Shown here in pieces: positions 34,833 to 46,568 of a DNA stretch of 64,000 nt. Under the pieces are notes generated by a model, which saw only the letters and a list, made by a program, of their open reading frames with translations, had not been told where the DNA came from and did not search any database. Position 1 is the stretch's first letter. Each line of letters opens with the position of its first letter. Position numbers and translations under genes: made by a program. Source of the DNA: Hysterangium stoloniferum. Its lineage: Eukaryota > Basidiomycota > Agaricomycetes > Hysterangiales > Hysterangiaceae. The stretch spans positions 434,001 to 498,000 of the forward strand of contig WHVD01000055.1 in the NCBI GenBank assembly GCA_015178975.1, in the 5' to 3' direction.

Positions 34833-35916
34833 TCAATCAACTCTGGCTCGGAGAGGCGTAAGACCGAAAGTAGTCCAGAACTCTCGACTATCTAATGCTC
34901 TTCCAAGGCTCTCTATATCTCGTGGCAAAGCACGCACACCATTCTCTTGCATTAACTCGCGTACCCACTGAATTGATAAGATGATATGCGCCAATTCGTC
35001 AAGAAACAAGGGGACATACTTGAGGCTGTAAACCGACAGGATCCTTTCCGCGCGTTGCATCTCCTCCATCACCCCAGGCGCTGGCCAACTCCCACACATC
35101 ATACCTAAGGTGCTTCAGTCTTTTCCGGCTTTCTAAAAGTTGTATAAGGTTCATACACTCTACCGTCTGTCAGAATCCAGCGGCTACCAGTAGCTCTATC
35201 AAATTGCTCGTGGATTGCTATGATGGCGTGCGCAACATCTTCGCCATGGATTAGATGCAAACTTGTCTTTCGTTCCAAGACAACTAATAGTAAGTAGACC
35301 TTAGGAAGGGAATTAATTCTCGTCGAACCTTATTTCCCAAGGCTTCTTTCGAGGGTGCCATACGGGTAATCCAATTCCTCGGCTGTCGGGTACCACCCCA
35401 TAGGCCCGACAGTAACAGAACCGTTGTAGGGATTGTTTTGGAAAGAGACAAAAGCTCGTCCTCTGCGACTGCACGAGGGTCTTCCTTGTTGTAAGGGGAA
35501 TGCCGGTCTGACCAGATCACGGTCGCTTTGCCTTGCGCAGTTGGGCTGCCCTGTGTGACGTTATGGATAGTTCCTCATTAAATATTTGGACATCTTACAT
35601 CAAAAATTCCAGTGGAACCCAGTTGTATAAATCGTACGTCCGCATCAGGATGTGTCTCCTTATAGAACTCCACTAGACTTTTAGAGCCTCCTGTCCAACG
35701 GATGGGAAACGTAATTAGCACTGTGCGTGCTTCTGGCAGAATTCTAAAATCATCCTTCTGTGTAGATTCATTAAATTCAAATTTCAATGTCCCTTCCTTC
35801 CCTGAGCGAGTTGTAGCTGCATAAGGTGTATTTTTTTCATTTAAAAGGGGCACGAGAAAGAGCGAAGTCCATCCAGCTCCCAAAATCAAAACGTCGACTG
35901 ATATCATTTGGGTCAT
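34833..35916 (-). CDS. NAD(P)-binding Rossmann-fold protein (atypical epimerase/SDR-like)
   Basis: Five exons (35599-35916, 35329-35550, 35157-35266, 35020-35104, 34833-34967) give 289 residues. The N-terminus has VLILGAGWTSLFLVPLL, a GxGxxxxF-type dinucleotide loop, followed by TVLITFPIRW and LGSTGIFD. Later come LLLSGLWGGTRQPRNW, HLIHGEDVAHAI and LTDGRVYDVWELASAW. This order is typical of a fungal group of extended-SDR-like proteins whose substrate is unknown. There is no YxxxK catalytic pair in the usual place, so activity is uncertain. Each intron is 51-62 nt except the fourth, also short, with clear branch-like CTNA words. Confidence 0.78.
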
Positions 35917-36008
35917 AGGTGTTTTTTTCTGGTTAAGAACAAGAGTGCGAAGTCTAAGAGATTATTATTACATGGAGCGCTTCTGTGACAGGTGCACAGA
36001 CTCAACCG

Positions 36009-37629
36009 ATGTCACAAGGGTTACAACTTACTCCTCTCTTTCACCAATTCAATATGGATCCAGGCCTCCCTGATACTCAGCATGAATCTACTACACAAGA
36101 TAATGTATCTGATGATGTGCTTGAAGCTTCTGAAGTCGACACAGGCGATTTTCCTGGTGATGATACTGATCTACAAGTTCCAGATTCCGAAGACGACGGC
36201 AGCGATGAGGAGCTTTCTGATGACGATGAGGTAGAGGACCCTCAGAAACCATATGAACCAGTTCCACTTCCCATGCCAAATTTCTCCGAATTCTTTGTTC
36301 CCTTACCTGCTGAGTTGCAAACGAATACAGAAGACGAAGAGCCATTACCGCCGACCCTGTCAGAACCGCCAAGAATGATTCATGTTCCAGATCTGCTGAA
36401 AGAAATGGATCCGAACGACCTCCCGTCATTTTCATCTGGGATTCAGGTTGTCCATATCGGTCGTGAAACAGGCTTAACTGGCGAGATGCAGGCAACATAC
36501 CTCCGCCTTCCACCAGGAACTCGCACTACTCGTATGTCTGTTATATCCAAAATATTCTGCATGTTTATTTTGGAGCAGGTCCAGTCGCTCAACGGCTGGG
36601 AGATGTTGTCACATACTGCATATCCGGTAGAGGACTTCTCTGGCAGAATGGTTGGACATTTCCCTTTAATGCTACCGATGCTGTGGGATGGAAAGGCGGA
36701 ACAGGCACCACCCATACCATAATAAATGATTCCAATAGTGACGGCAGCCAAGGAGAGGACCTCGTACTAATTACGGCCCAGGAAGTCAAACAAGGAGAAC
36801 TGTTTTACTACCCTTTAGACCAGGAAGTCAAAGCCGACATTGAGAACCAATTGTTATGGATGGATCCCCCGCCTCAAGGCGAATCTGGTCCGCATCCTGG
36901 AACACCCAGCATATCGCTTGAAGGAGGAAAGACATCACTACCAGACCCAGTACTGGCTTACCGACCAAGTAACGTAATCAATACCATTGCAGAACTTGAT
37001 GCCATCGGAGAAGGAGAAATGTTTGCCAATGCGACAAGTATCACGCAAGAAACCGGTCTAAGTGGCAGGTTTGGGTGTAATTTTGAGGTTCCTCCACCGG
37101 GAGCACGCTCGTCCGGTAATTCCGTATATTCTGGTCACCGATTATTATTTTCCTTATTTTTTTGGATGTCTTAAGAGCCACATGCGCATAGCCTTGAAGA
37201 TGAGCTCGTATATATAGTTAGCGGTAATGGTATCGTTTGGATCAATGGACATGTGGAACAAGTTCGGGAAGGTGATGCTGTCGGATTTCCCGGTGGGACG
37301 GGTATCGCCCACAATTTCATCAACGATTCAAATACCGACGGGAAAGAAGGTGACCCTCTTATGTTGTGGATAATTGGACAGAATAGGGCTAGGGAAGGCG
37401 ATCTAGTATATTATCCGCTCAAGGCTTCGCAGCCGATCACTTCCAAACGATGGTGGACAAGTGGGTCTACACCTTTTTCCACTGTGCCTGTTTTCTTATA
37501 TCATTTTGTTAGATTGTCCCAAGTATGTACTAGGTGAGTTTATAAGCACTTACGCATTTTCACATAAACATTTGATTATTTTGTCTAGGTCCTCACGACG
37601 GACATGCGACCCATCCATTGGATGCCTGA
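36009..37629 (+). CDS. Bicupin protein with an acidic N-terminal extension
   Basis: Five exons (36009-36531, 36579-37115, 37176-37460, 37513-37533, 37589-37629) give 468 residues. Residues ~1-135 are rich in Asp, Glu and Pro without a fold signature. Two cupin_2-like domains follow. Each has a PPG(T/A)R strand, an ISGRGLLWQNG or VSGNGIVWINGH turn, and a GTGxxHxxxNDSN motif with the metal-ligand His. The second domain also has PHAHS...E; the first has lost that His pair (RPVAQRLGD). So one metal site looks degenerate. The protein ends PHDGHATHPLDA. The substrate is unknown. The ATG at 36009 is the first in frame; one at 36054 is also possible. Confidence 0.8.
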
Positions 37630-37892
37630 CCTCTAATTTCGGATTCGGATTCTGTAACGACCTTTTAACGAGTTTTATGATCCATTTCTCTGCTTCCGAA
37701 GACTATCGACTACATTAGGACACTCCCAATACCGATTCGAGCTTTGTTGACCGTCATTTCGTGTTTATAATCCTTTATAACCATTTATCTGAATAATACC
37801 GTCGTTCCTCAGAGTAATGTTTCGTTCTGGCCTTGTGGCGTTGCGAGCATCATAACTTACAGGGAACACTAGTCCTTAACTACTTAACAATA

Positions 37893-39229
37893 TCACATGC
37901 ACTCCAAATACTCTTCGACGTATGATTTGACCCTGCCATCTATTTGGATTAATATCTCAAGAGTCTCCATCTAGAAGCAGCATGTTAGCAGCTGGTGTGG
38001 TGGGGTATGAGCCGTTCTTACCCAAAGACGCTCTTCAATGTCGGCCCCCTCTTTTGACAATACCAGATCACTTTCCTCCTCCACTCTACAGGCTGAAGTG
38101 TATCTTCCATGTACCTCGCCTTGTCTACCAGCCAAGGCTGCCCACATGATAGTCCGACTGCCTACTTCTGTAGTTCGGGCTAGGCACCATTCGCCAAAGT
38201 GCACGATAAATCTCGTCAGAATGTTCATTCCTCTCGTTAGCTCTGTACGACAAAACCCAGGGTTGACGCATGTGACAGTGAGTGAGCCTGCTGGTGGCGT
38301 GGCTAGCCGGGATGCCAAAGAGCGCGTGAAAAATATGGCCATGACTATATTGATTGTATAAGTATGCTAGTGCAAGGAAGGAGTGTGAGGTTGCCAGCCT
38401 TACGTTTGACAATTGGGTATAGAGATGTAATTGGCCTTGATGCGACACAAGCACAAGCCAAGTTTCAATATCTTAAAGACATTAGAAGTCTGTGACTTAC
38501 TGCTTTGAGGCTTTCCAATATTGCTCGTCGTTTAGCTTTTCCAGGATATTGGGATATTTGGCCTCCGGCAGCGATAACAAGACGAAATGTGTCTCGCTTG
38601 ATAGAATGACAATTCTGGGAGTAGGAGGTGAAGCTGGAGCTTTCATGAGGTAAGGGAGGAGAAGGAAAATGAGCAATGAAGGTCCCAAATGGTTTACTTG
38701 GAGGCTGATTGCATCACAAAGTTCAACCTACTTCCTTGCGTGTAAGAAAATTTAAATAAACGAACGATCTTTCCCAGCCGTCAACGGTTTTTGCATAATC
38801 AACAAATAAAGCACCGGCATTTCCAACGAATATGTCGAGATGACCTCCCCCCTCCCTCTCGAATCTGTTTGCGAATGCCCGTACCGATGCGAAGCTAGCC
38901 AGATCAAGAGGCCATGCCTCCGACCTATCGAAGCCAGTTTCTTCGCGTATTGCTATGGGTCATACGTCATTATGTGTACTACTAATAATTTGCGCGGACA
39001 AGAGTGTCTCACACGTTACCGCTGCTGAAGCCTTTTGGGAATCCCTGCATCCAATTATGAGGCGCTGCGGTCCAAGTCTTGCAAAATGTTTCGCTGCTGC
39101 TAATCCGAGCCCAGTATTCGCTCCAGTAATAACGACTGTTTTCCCAGTCAGATCAACTTGGTATTGCGAAACTGCGGGTAAAGTAGTCCATTGATCCACT
39201 AGGAAGTTCCAAAGCGTGCGACGAACCAT
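37893..39229 (-). CDS. Short-chain dehydrogenase/reductase
   Basis: Six exons (39013-39229, 38766-38952, 38501-38704, 38404-38435, 38344-38022, 37893-37970) give 346 residues. Classical SDR motifs appear in order: TGANTGLG at residues 35-42, the LDLAS loop, GNAGAL, VNHLGP, the catalytic Ser in ILSSETH, and catalytic YPIVK followed by NPGF. It resembles the retinol dehydrogenase/WWOX-like fungal SDRs that use NADP; the substrate cannot be read from sequence. The Tyr-to-Lys motif lies on a 32-nt exon. There is no cleavable signal. It is convergent with the bicupin gene. Confidence 0.88.
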
Positions 39230-39559
39230 GGTAAAGAACGAGTAGCGAAACAAACCAACTTTGGGGATTTGTCGGTGATATTTGTACTGACATCGTGGGA
39301 ACTTAAAGCACTGAAATAAAATTTGCTAGTTATGTTTAGAAAATTGGGGGTGCTCATCAGTAAGATATTTTTAACATGGAAAGCTCCCGCTGAAACCTCC
39401 AGAGGAGAACTCCTCCCGAAGGGCCAATGCTTAAAAACTGATGTCCTGTCGGCCGTTTGGGTGTAGAACCATGATACGTATAAAGGCATGTTTGAAGCAT
39501 TGATTACATGATGATATGTCACAGAAAATCGTAAAAATAGTATGGATACGAATGGGAAA
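39230..39559. other. Intergenic between the SDR and RAE1
   Basis: This is the 5' flank of the SDR gene and the 3' flank of RAE1. No gene was seen. Confidence 0.4.
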
Positions 39560-41066
39560 TCATCTCCTTGCCGGGCCTGCAGGTCCTTTTTTCTTCACTT
39601 CGTCTTCTTTGCATGGATGTAGCATGATCTTGTTAGAGGCACCAGGCACCATCCCCGAGAAACCTTTTGACCAATCGTAAGAGATAGCATATGCGAATAT
39701 ACTCCCAGTTCTATTGAAACAAGTTGCTACAATAGGCCCGGGGGCAATGTCAAACGCTATAAATAACGTTTAGCCAAGGGAACTGAAACAGGCAAAAAAA
39801 ATTACATTTCAATCGAGTCCGTTGGTCTTTATCCCAAAAGTGGATTCCTCCTTCAGCTCCTACTCGGTCATAAGTAGAATAATGGTACGCAGAAAAGAAA
39901 ATAGAGCATACCGGCAGTCGCGAAAGTGCCGAAACCTTGATGAAAACTGATACAGTTCACGGAGTATATTTCAGTAGTTTGTCTCTGTCGATCATCCTTT
40001 CGGTGGCATTTGAAGGAGAAGTTCATACTACGAGAAAAATAAAATTGTGTATATTTTAACGCAACGAAGGGTGGCTACTAACGCGTTATCTTTGTCGTCA
40101 ATATATTGAATCGCAACCCTTCCCTCAATGCTTCCTATTGCATATCCATTGGCTGCTGGGAAACAGGCGATACACCGTGTCTGCCATTTTAATGGCGATA
40201 TCGTGGTCTGGATAATGATGAATATATATATATATCGTGGCCGCAATTCAGGACGAACATACTTTGTATATAGTTTGAGGGTTATTTAAATCAATTGACA
40301 GGATGTGACGCTCCGCTGTTGCGACTATCATCAGAGGATACGCTACATCGAGCGCATAACATCGTTCGGGTAGAGCAACCGTGGCAATCGGGTTGGCAGT
40401 TCGAAGATCCCAGTACTAAATTATAAATTCCCAATACATGAACGAGGCGACAAAAAATCACATAAAAAGGCCCACCTTTACAGTTTTATCCCAGCTACCA
40501 GTAACAAGATAACCACCACTTGGAGCCTCGACCCACCGACAACATCTAATTGGAGCATCATGAGCTGCTACTTGAGTGGCTTGTCCAGTCGCTATGTCAT
40601 ATGCACGAGCTGTTTTATCGGCACTGGCTGAGATAAGTTTGGTGCCATCCTAGACAGGTAGCATTTTAATAGGGAAGAAACGACAGGGAATCCACAAATC
40701 TCGCACTTTTGACCAACAAAGGTCCAATATCGGGCCTTCGTGAGGATACATGGCCTTGCCTCGTGTCTGGCCGCTTGGTCCAACCTCGTAAATTCGCACC
40801 TGATCATGTGTGGGATCAGTGAGACTCTAGATACCACTAAGCCGACAAATCGCGTATCACCCATGCTCACATCACGCCATATGTGTATGTGACGTATTAC
40901 AGATATCAAAATACTAGCTTACATTGCAATCCCAGCTTCCCACAGCAAGAAAATCAGCAACAGGTGAAAATGCTAGACATGAAATTGAATCTGGTGGTGG
41001 ATCGGCGACTTCAATATCCTTTTCTATGGGAGGAGGTTGATTTTGAGTGCGGGAGAACAAAGACAT
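39560..41066 (-). CDS. RAE1: mRNA export factor Rae1/Gle2 (WD40)
   Basis: Eight exons (40923-41066, 40707-40799, 40476-40649, 40263-40415, 40083-40207, 39912-40027, 39806-39859, 39560-39756) give 351 residues, the normal length. The N-terminus [18 protein letters not shown] and WD repeats such as [24 protein letters not shown] and [11 protein letters not shown] are diagnostic. So are [14 protein letters not shown] and FKCHRK, and the C-terminal AISYDWSKG. Rae1 is a beta-propeller that binds the GLEBS motif of Nup98 and takes part in mRNA export at the pore. The first intron, about 123 nt, is longer than its neighbours. Confidence 0.93.
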
Positions 41067-41393
41067 GGATAACAACTAAAGGGTGAAATTTCGGAGTGAC
41101 TTTAGTATTAGAGTCAGGTTATCTTGCTAGTAAGGGGGTGAAGTTGTGGCACCACTGGATAGCGTGACGCAGTCACGTGACAGGTGACTTGAATCATAAT
41201 TCTTAAGTAAGCTGGTTTATTGACTTTCTGAAAGCCCACTAACTAGGGGCGACCCAGTGATATTTTTATTCTGATTGATTCCCAAATATATCTTTTAATG
41301 AGTAGAAATGGGAGGTTATTTGATTTTTGAAGAATGTAAATAGTGCGTGACGTGACGTGACAGATCGCGCCAAGTTATATATGTAGCATCGGT
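41067..41393. promoter_or_regulatory. Divergent promoter region, RAE1 / Rad51-like
   Basis: 327 bases separate the two divergent ATGs. The repeated words GTGACG/CACGTGAC near 41165-41180 and GTGACGTGACGTGACAG near 41345-41361 stand out as possible regulator sites. No gene was seen. Confidence 0.4.
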
Positions 41394-42600
41394 ATGCCGA
41401 CTGACCTCAGAGACGAATTAGCCTTAGAACTACCGCTTCTCACTCAGAATAACTCGGGTGATGCATCTCACTCGAAACCCATAGCAACCAAGGCATCCGC
41501 CCTCCTGGCGGCCTCTAAATTGGCAAAATCGTCCGCGAACCCTTATAAGACGGGTTCTGCCCCTATTGACCGCCTCATCGGCCCCTTCATGCGACCTGGG
41601 TTTGGCCTCCAAATATCCAGTCCCCCGGGAGCGTACATAGAGCAACTTTTGCTTGGGCTGATCAAAAGTGTCACGGCGTCTGGGAAAGAGGTCTTTGTTC
41701 TAGGTGAAATGCAATTACGTCGCCTGGGTTGATTTCTTATCAACTATAGATACCCAAAATAAGCTTATTCCACAGATGATATCACTCGCTCTTGGTAACG
41801 GTATGTGAGCAATTCGGCCATGCTCTGAATCTGTCCGCAGTGGACCATATCTCATAATCACAGAGGAACATGCTACAATGGTTTATCACCACGCCTGTTA
41901 TGGACCTCATGAAGTTGTCTCTTTCTTTGACGACTTGAATCAATTCTTATCGACTCATGAAGAGGTACAGTTAATCTATGTTCGCTAAGAGACAACCTTT
42001 TTACTGCTGTTAGATTTCTCTCTTAATATGTTCCTCCCTATCCTTTCCGATCCAACGTGAAGAGAATTTCTCTAAGCGGATTGCGCTGGTCAAGCAAATC
42101 CGCGAGACTATTGTCAAGGTTTGTAAACAATATAACCTCCTGGTGAGATCCCGATTATATCCTCGAAGAGAGAAAGTAACAGTAAGCTAGGCTGTGATAT
42201 CGACCAACATGTCAATGTATTTCGTCAATTCCGATGGTTCTCGTGGCACTTTTGATGACAATACTACAGCAGTTATGAAGCCCCAGATAGGTCAGTTGTT
42301 ATATGTTTCCCTGTAATAACTGCTTATCCTGTGGTGAAAGATCTGTCTTGCAAATCTATTAGCTCGTTGGTCATCTCTCGAGATAGTCGAAAATCTGGGT
42401 AAACCCCGTCACACTTTTTCCACTTTAACGGAGTTATGCTTACACAAATGAACAGTCGTGCAGTTTTGACTATCGCAACTACGCAAAAAAAGCTTCGCGC
42501 CGAGTTTGATTACGTTGTACGTCTATTACTGGATATCTGTACTTTGGTGATTTGACTTGTTGAGTAGGGGTTGGAGTTTCGGGATAAAGCACCTCAATAG
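41394..42600 (+). CDS. Rad51-paralogue-like protein with a degenerate Walker A
   Basis: Eight exons (41394-41703, 41776-41794, 41841-41964, 42014-42118, 42191-42290, 42363-42398, 42464-42516, 42568-42600) give 259 residues. The pattern IDRLIGPFMRPGFGLQISSPPG aligns with the start of RecA/Rad51 cores. The next strand, KEVFVLD, LLICSSLSFP (Walker B region) and MYFVNSDGS...RW follow in the usual order (compare the TNQM loop and the final PALG-W). In place of GKT/S the loop reads SPPGAYIEQ, so the ATP-binding Lys is missing. Such changes occur in accessory Rad51 paralogues of homologous recombination. I cannot place it in a named subgroup. Confidence 0.65.
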
Positions 42601-43287
42601 CAATTTGGGGGTTGTGTTCTAATGTATTAACAAGTACTGTATGTCACGCGATCTTGATTTAAATAAGTACGTACCATGCTCCAGCACCCCGTCTCGGACG
42701 TTGATCGCGGATAGTGCACTGTATCGTTTCAAGTGTGTCCCCTTTGCCTAACCTAAAATAGTATACAATAAGCACCTCTCCCCACATGCAGAACGTCAGC
42801 TTCGCGACTGATTTCTCTCGATATCCATACAAAGCATGCACTTGCAACGATAGAACATCCGATTATTCAGAAGCTACTATTTGCTATTTTTCCAGCTATC
42901 ATGCCTGTTATTGTCATTGCAAAACCCTCACTCAGCAGCATCCTTGACACACCATAATCAGTCTACTATTGTTTGCCATTCCTAATTGCGGAATAGCTGG
43001 GAGGATGAGGGAGAATGATAAGGATGATCGATCACTCTTCATAGCTATTGCATAAATGGCCAAAACAGTCCCGTGGTTTAATCAAAGAAAAAATCTGCAA
43101 ATATATTAATCACGATCAACGGTCCCTTAAAAATTAAAAGCCCATCCAACCCTTCGATCCATCCATTGTAATCCAGACGCGAACCAAGCAAGTAAACACA
43201 CTTGTACATTACGTATATATTGGGAAGAAACTCCGTAACACATCTCCAAATACAAAGCAGCTTAACCCATATGGAGGTCCGCTCTCC
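42601..43287. other. Convergent intergenic region
   Basis: This lies between the Rad51-like stop and the DUF1295 gene stop. It is AT-rich. No gene was seen. Confidence 0.4.
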
Positions 43288-44593
43288 TCAAGAAACACCT
43301 CGATGGCGAGGCCACTGAGGCCAGAAGACAGGCACACGTCTATATTCAACATAGGTGAGTAACTGTGAGACAAAATCAAAAGTGGCATCATACTGCTTAT
43401 AAGCCTTATAGTCCGGATCGTCTCTGAATCTTTTATCAGTAGCTCTCTAAAAACGGATGTTAGATACGTGGAATGTCAAAATGGCAAAGGGTGACCTCAA
43501 GAGGTGGAACACCAGAAACCTATTCTCGAAAATCAGTAAGGTGGTCTTTTCGAATTCCCGAGATGACATACTCTAGTTAGAAGGAACCATGTGAAAATAG
43601 GGCTGAGAGCGGCCAGTGCAGGGCCAAGGCGCGGGAATGGGGTGAATTGCAGTGCCCGAGCAGACATCGCCCAAATGCCCGCCCAAACTCCTACTTCTGC
43701 AACGTAACTGAGCGATTATGAGCATGTGACAATTTGACTGCCCCGTGGCATAATTTAATTACTTCGGATGGCGACTCAACGACCACAAGCCACTACTGAT
43801 GAAATTTTCGGAATGTTCCTTTTTATTTTTTCGTTGCCTCCACGCCGTCTTTTGATGATCGGCCAAAATTTCTGCAGTCAGAGATGTCGCGAATAGGGCA
43901 AATGAGAGGTAATCAAGGGGCCCTAGAGACACGCGTGGTGTAGTCGGAAGGACATTGACCTTTGGGGATTTCATTGAGTGAATATCAGTGATTAGGGCTG
44001 ACAGACGAACCAGATAAACAGGGAGGCCGACGAGTACAGTCCAGGTGCCTGTAATACAGAGAATGTTATACTTAATGCAGACTGTCGCACGATTTACTGT
44101 GGCGCTAACCCTGGACAAACCAATAAATGGCAAACTTCTTGGGATAATTCTTGACTTTCTTAAGCCGGGAGTCTCCCCCATGTTCAAGAGACCTCTATTA
44201 GAAAAAGGGTGTAAACATCAATCATCATACATCTGGTGAATCCCAACCTTCAAGAGAAAAATCCCTAATCGCACCGTCCACAAGCCTAGCGCCGCAGTCA
44301 CTAGCAGCTGTCGGGATGCAAAACTCGAGATGGGAGGGAAACTCCCGGGAGCTCTGTCCCATAGCATTGCCTATAACAATGATATAAGAATAGATCCTCG
44401 GTATCAAAAAGTACATAACATTAACCCTCAGAGCTGGATAATATAGCGACGTCAGCGTTGCACTTAAGAATCCTAAACTGCCACAGAAATCATAGTAGGT
44501 CTCATTCCGAAGCGGGATAAAAATGAGCGCGGATATTCCTTGGATTGAGTAGGCGGCGATGATTGGTGGAAGGAGACGAGAAAACAGTGGCAT
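43288..44593 (-). CDS. DUF1295 membrane protein (steroid reductase-like)
   Basis: Eight exons (44426-44593, 44248-44370, 44110-44194, 43763-44048, 43572-43707, 43496-43519, 43394-43446, 43288-43339) give 308 residues with several hydrophobic segments. The family block is clear: ADHQKTAWRQ, then FISSGLWSLSRHPNYV with the RHPNY motif that binds NADPH in 5-alpha-reductase-like enzymes. PVYLVRLSAL and the C-terminal RVPVFWPQ also fit. It is probably an endoplasmic reticulum integral protein; the substrate is unknown. The motif Asn is split between exons 4 and 5. The start at 44593 (MPLFSRL) is the first ATG. Confidence 0.85.
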
Positions 44594-44831
44594 TTTGACT
44601 GCTCTCCGTGGATGAGTGAGCACTCGTTCAACTTTAGATTCAAGTCACGTACGTCTCGATAAGGCAGTAATCCGCGTCACTGGGATTTCTCTGTTCGAGG
44701 TACAATACAGCAATAAATAAGATGATTTTGTGGAATAAAGTGAACCAAATGTTTTTTTTATTAACCTACCTAGTTACACTAAATTGGCGGTGAGATGAGG
44801 CGCCTACTTCCGATCGGGTTAGTCCTTAGAC

Positions 44832-46325
44832 ATGGCCTCTGTTCAAATAGCTTCGCACCCAGCTTTTTTCACGACAAAAACACCTCATGTTCTCCCCGCA
44901 CAAAAGTACATGATTCCCGCGACATGGCGGCGATACCAGCTCTCGCAACTCATTAACAAAGTCCTATCACTTCCTCTCCCTATTCCCTTCGACTTTCTCA
45001 TAAAGGGTGAGGTCGTGCGGACCAGCATTGGCGAGTGGTGTGCTGAACATGGCATCGGAGAGGTATGCATGTTTTTCTACGTATAATACCACTGTGCTGA
45101 GCGCAGAAGTACAGGAAGAAACGTTAGAGATTGAATATATGGAAAGCTTAATGCCGCCACAACGTATGGCTCTTATCGACCAAGACAACTGGGTCTCTGC
45201 CGTATCATGTCAGGTTCCAGGGTAAGACAGGGTGCCTTTATCTTCCATTATTATTAACGTCTTTTACTCTACAGAAATATTTTAGCAGGATCCTATGACT
45301 ACAACGTACGCATTTTCGATGCGTCTCAAAAGCCCATACACACCATCAGTGGGCACACGGCACCCGTAACATCGGTGTGCTGGGTAGGCGAGGAGCATCT
45401 CATCGCCTCTGCCTCGCAAGACCGCACGGCACGACTCGTGCGAGTCCCTGAAGCTCATGAGGGCGAGCCGACTGTACTTGCGTCGCTGCATTTACATACC
45501 GCTCCCGTATCTAGCGTCGCATCCGACAAAAGCGGCACGCACCTAATTACCGCCTCTTGGGATGCCCTGATTGGTATATGGGACACAACGATTCCGGAGA
45601 GTGATCAGGTTCCTGCGGAGGAAGTTGCCGAGGACCGTAAAAAGCGGCGGAAGGTCGAAACAGGAGACCGTCCCAAACGCAAAGTATGTATCATTTTCAA
45701 TAGTCGGTTTCTGCACTACTAAAAAGTCCATAAAGGCCCCTGAACAGGTCATGAAATCGCACACAGGGCGCATATCGCGCGCGTTGTTTTCACCTTTAGC
45801 GTCTAATCAGCATGTAGCTTATAGCGCAGGCCTAGACTCTACGATACGGACATGGGATGCCTCCATGGGCTTATGTACTTCTACCATAGTGCGTCATATG
45901 AACAGAAAACTTCTTTAGATGCTGACATCGATTCCCAGACTTTAAGCGAAAAGCCATTCACAGATCTCGCTGTCATTGCAAATGGCAACACAATCCTTGG
46001 AGCTTCGACAGACCGAACAGTTTCAGTCCTCGACCTTCGAGCATCGACTATTTCCATCAAGCCCATTGCGTCGTTATGGCACCCGTCACTGCCTAGCACC
46101 CTCGTTGCACATGCTACAGACGAGAGGCGTGCGATGAGTGGCGCCTATGACGGTTCCGTAAGGATTTGGGATTTGCGCAGTGCCAAAGCGCCTGTGGCCA
46201 CCTTCAAAAGCGAGAAAGGGGGCAAGATACTTAGTGTCGATTGGGGTAAAGGCGTTGGTGCGTTAGGTGGTGAGGATGGTGTTGAAGTCTGGAAGATCAA
46301 TGAAGGAGGTGATGTGATGCGATAG
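44832..46325 (+). CDS. YTM1: Ribosome biogenesis WD40 protein Ytm1 (WDR12)
   Basis: Five exons (44832-45062, 45115-45221, 45275-45683, 45736-45888, 45939-46325) give 428 residues. The N-terminal ubiquitin-like NLE domain (IPATWRRYQLSQLINKVL; PFDFLIKGEVVRTS) precedes seven WD repeats, for example GSYDYNVRIFD, SASQDRTARL, SAGLDSTIRTWD, STDRTVSVLD and GAYDGSVRIWD. An insert rich in Lys and Arg (EDRKKRRKVE) lies between the third and fourth. Ytm1 binds Erb1 and, through the NLE domain, the AAA ATPase Rea1 during 60S maturation in the nucleolus. The fourth intron is taken as 50 nt, because the nearer AG would leave only 30 nt and the wrong frame. Confidence 0.93.
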
Positions 46326-46568
46326 CCACTTTCACGCGGTCTTGATCTCAAAGAGAGATAAATCAAAACTGTATTGCACAAAAAAAAAGAGGAAGTCATG
46401 GATGGATGATGGATGGTGGTGATTACATTGATACAACAGGTCGAAAAAAATCGATGCAAACTGTGCTGTAGAATCGTATCATCCAATATCTGATTTCTTT
46501 GTTAGAAGACCACCCAAAAGCAACCTTGTCAATGTGCACACCTTTAGTAGAATGACCTGAAGACATGC

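Noticed and set aside
45889..45918. A 30-nt intron in YTM1 ending at the first AG
   Set aside because: It is shorter than any other intron here, and its product reads less like Ytm1 than the 50-nt intron that ends at 45938.
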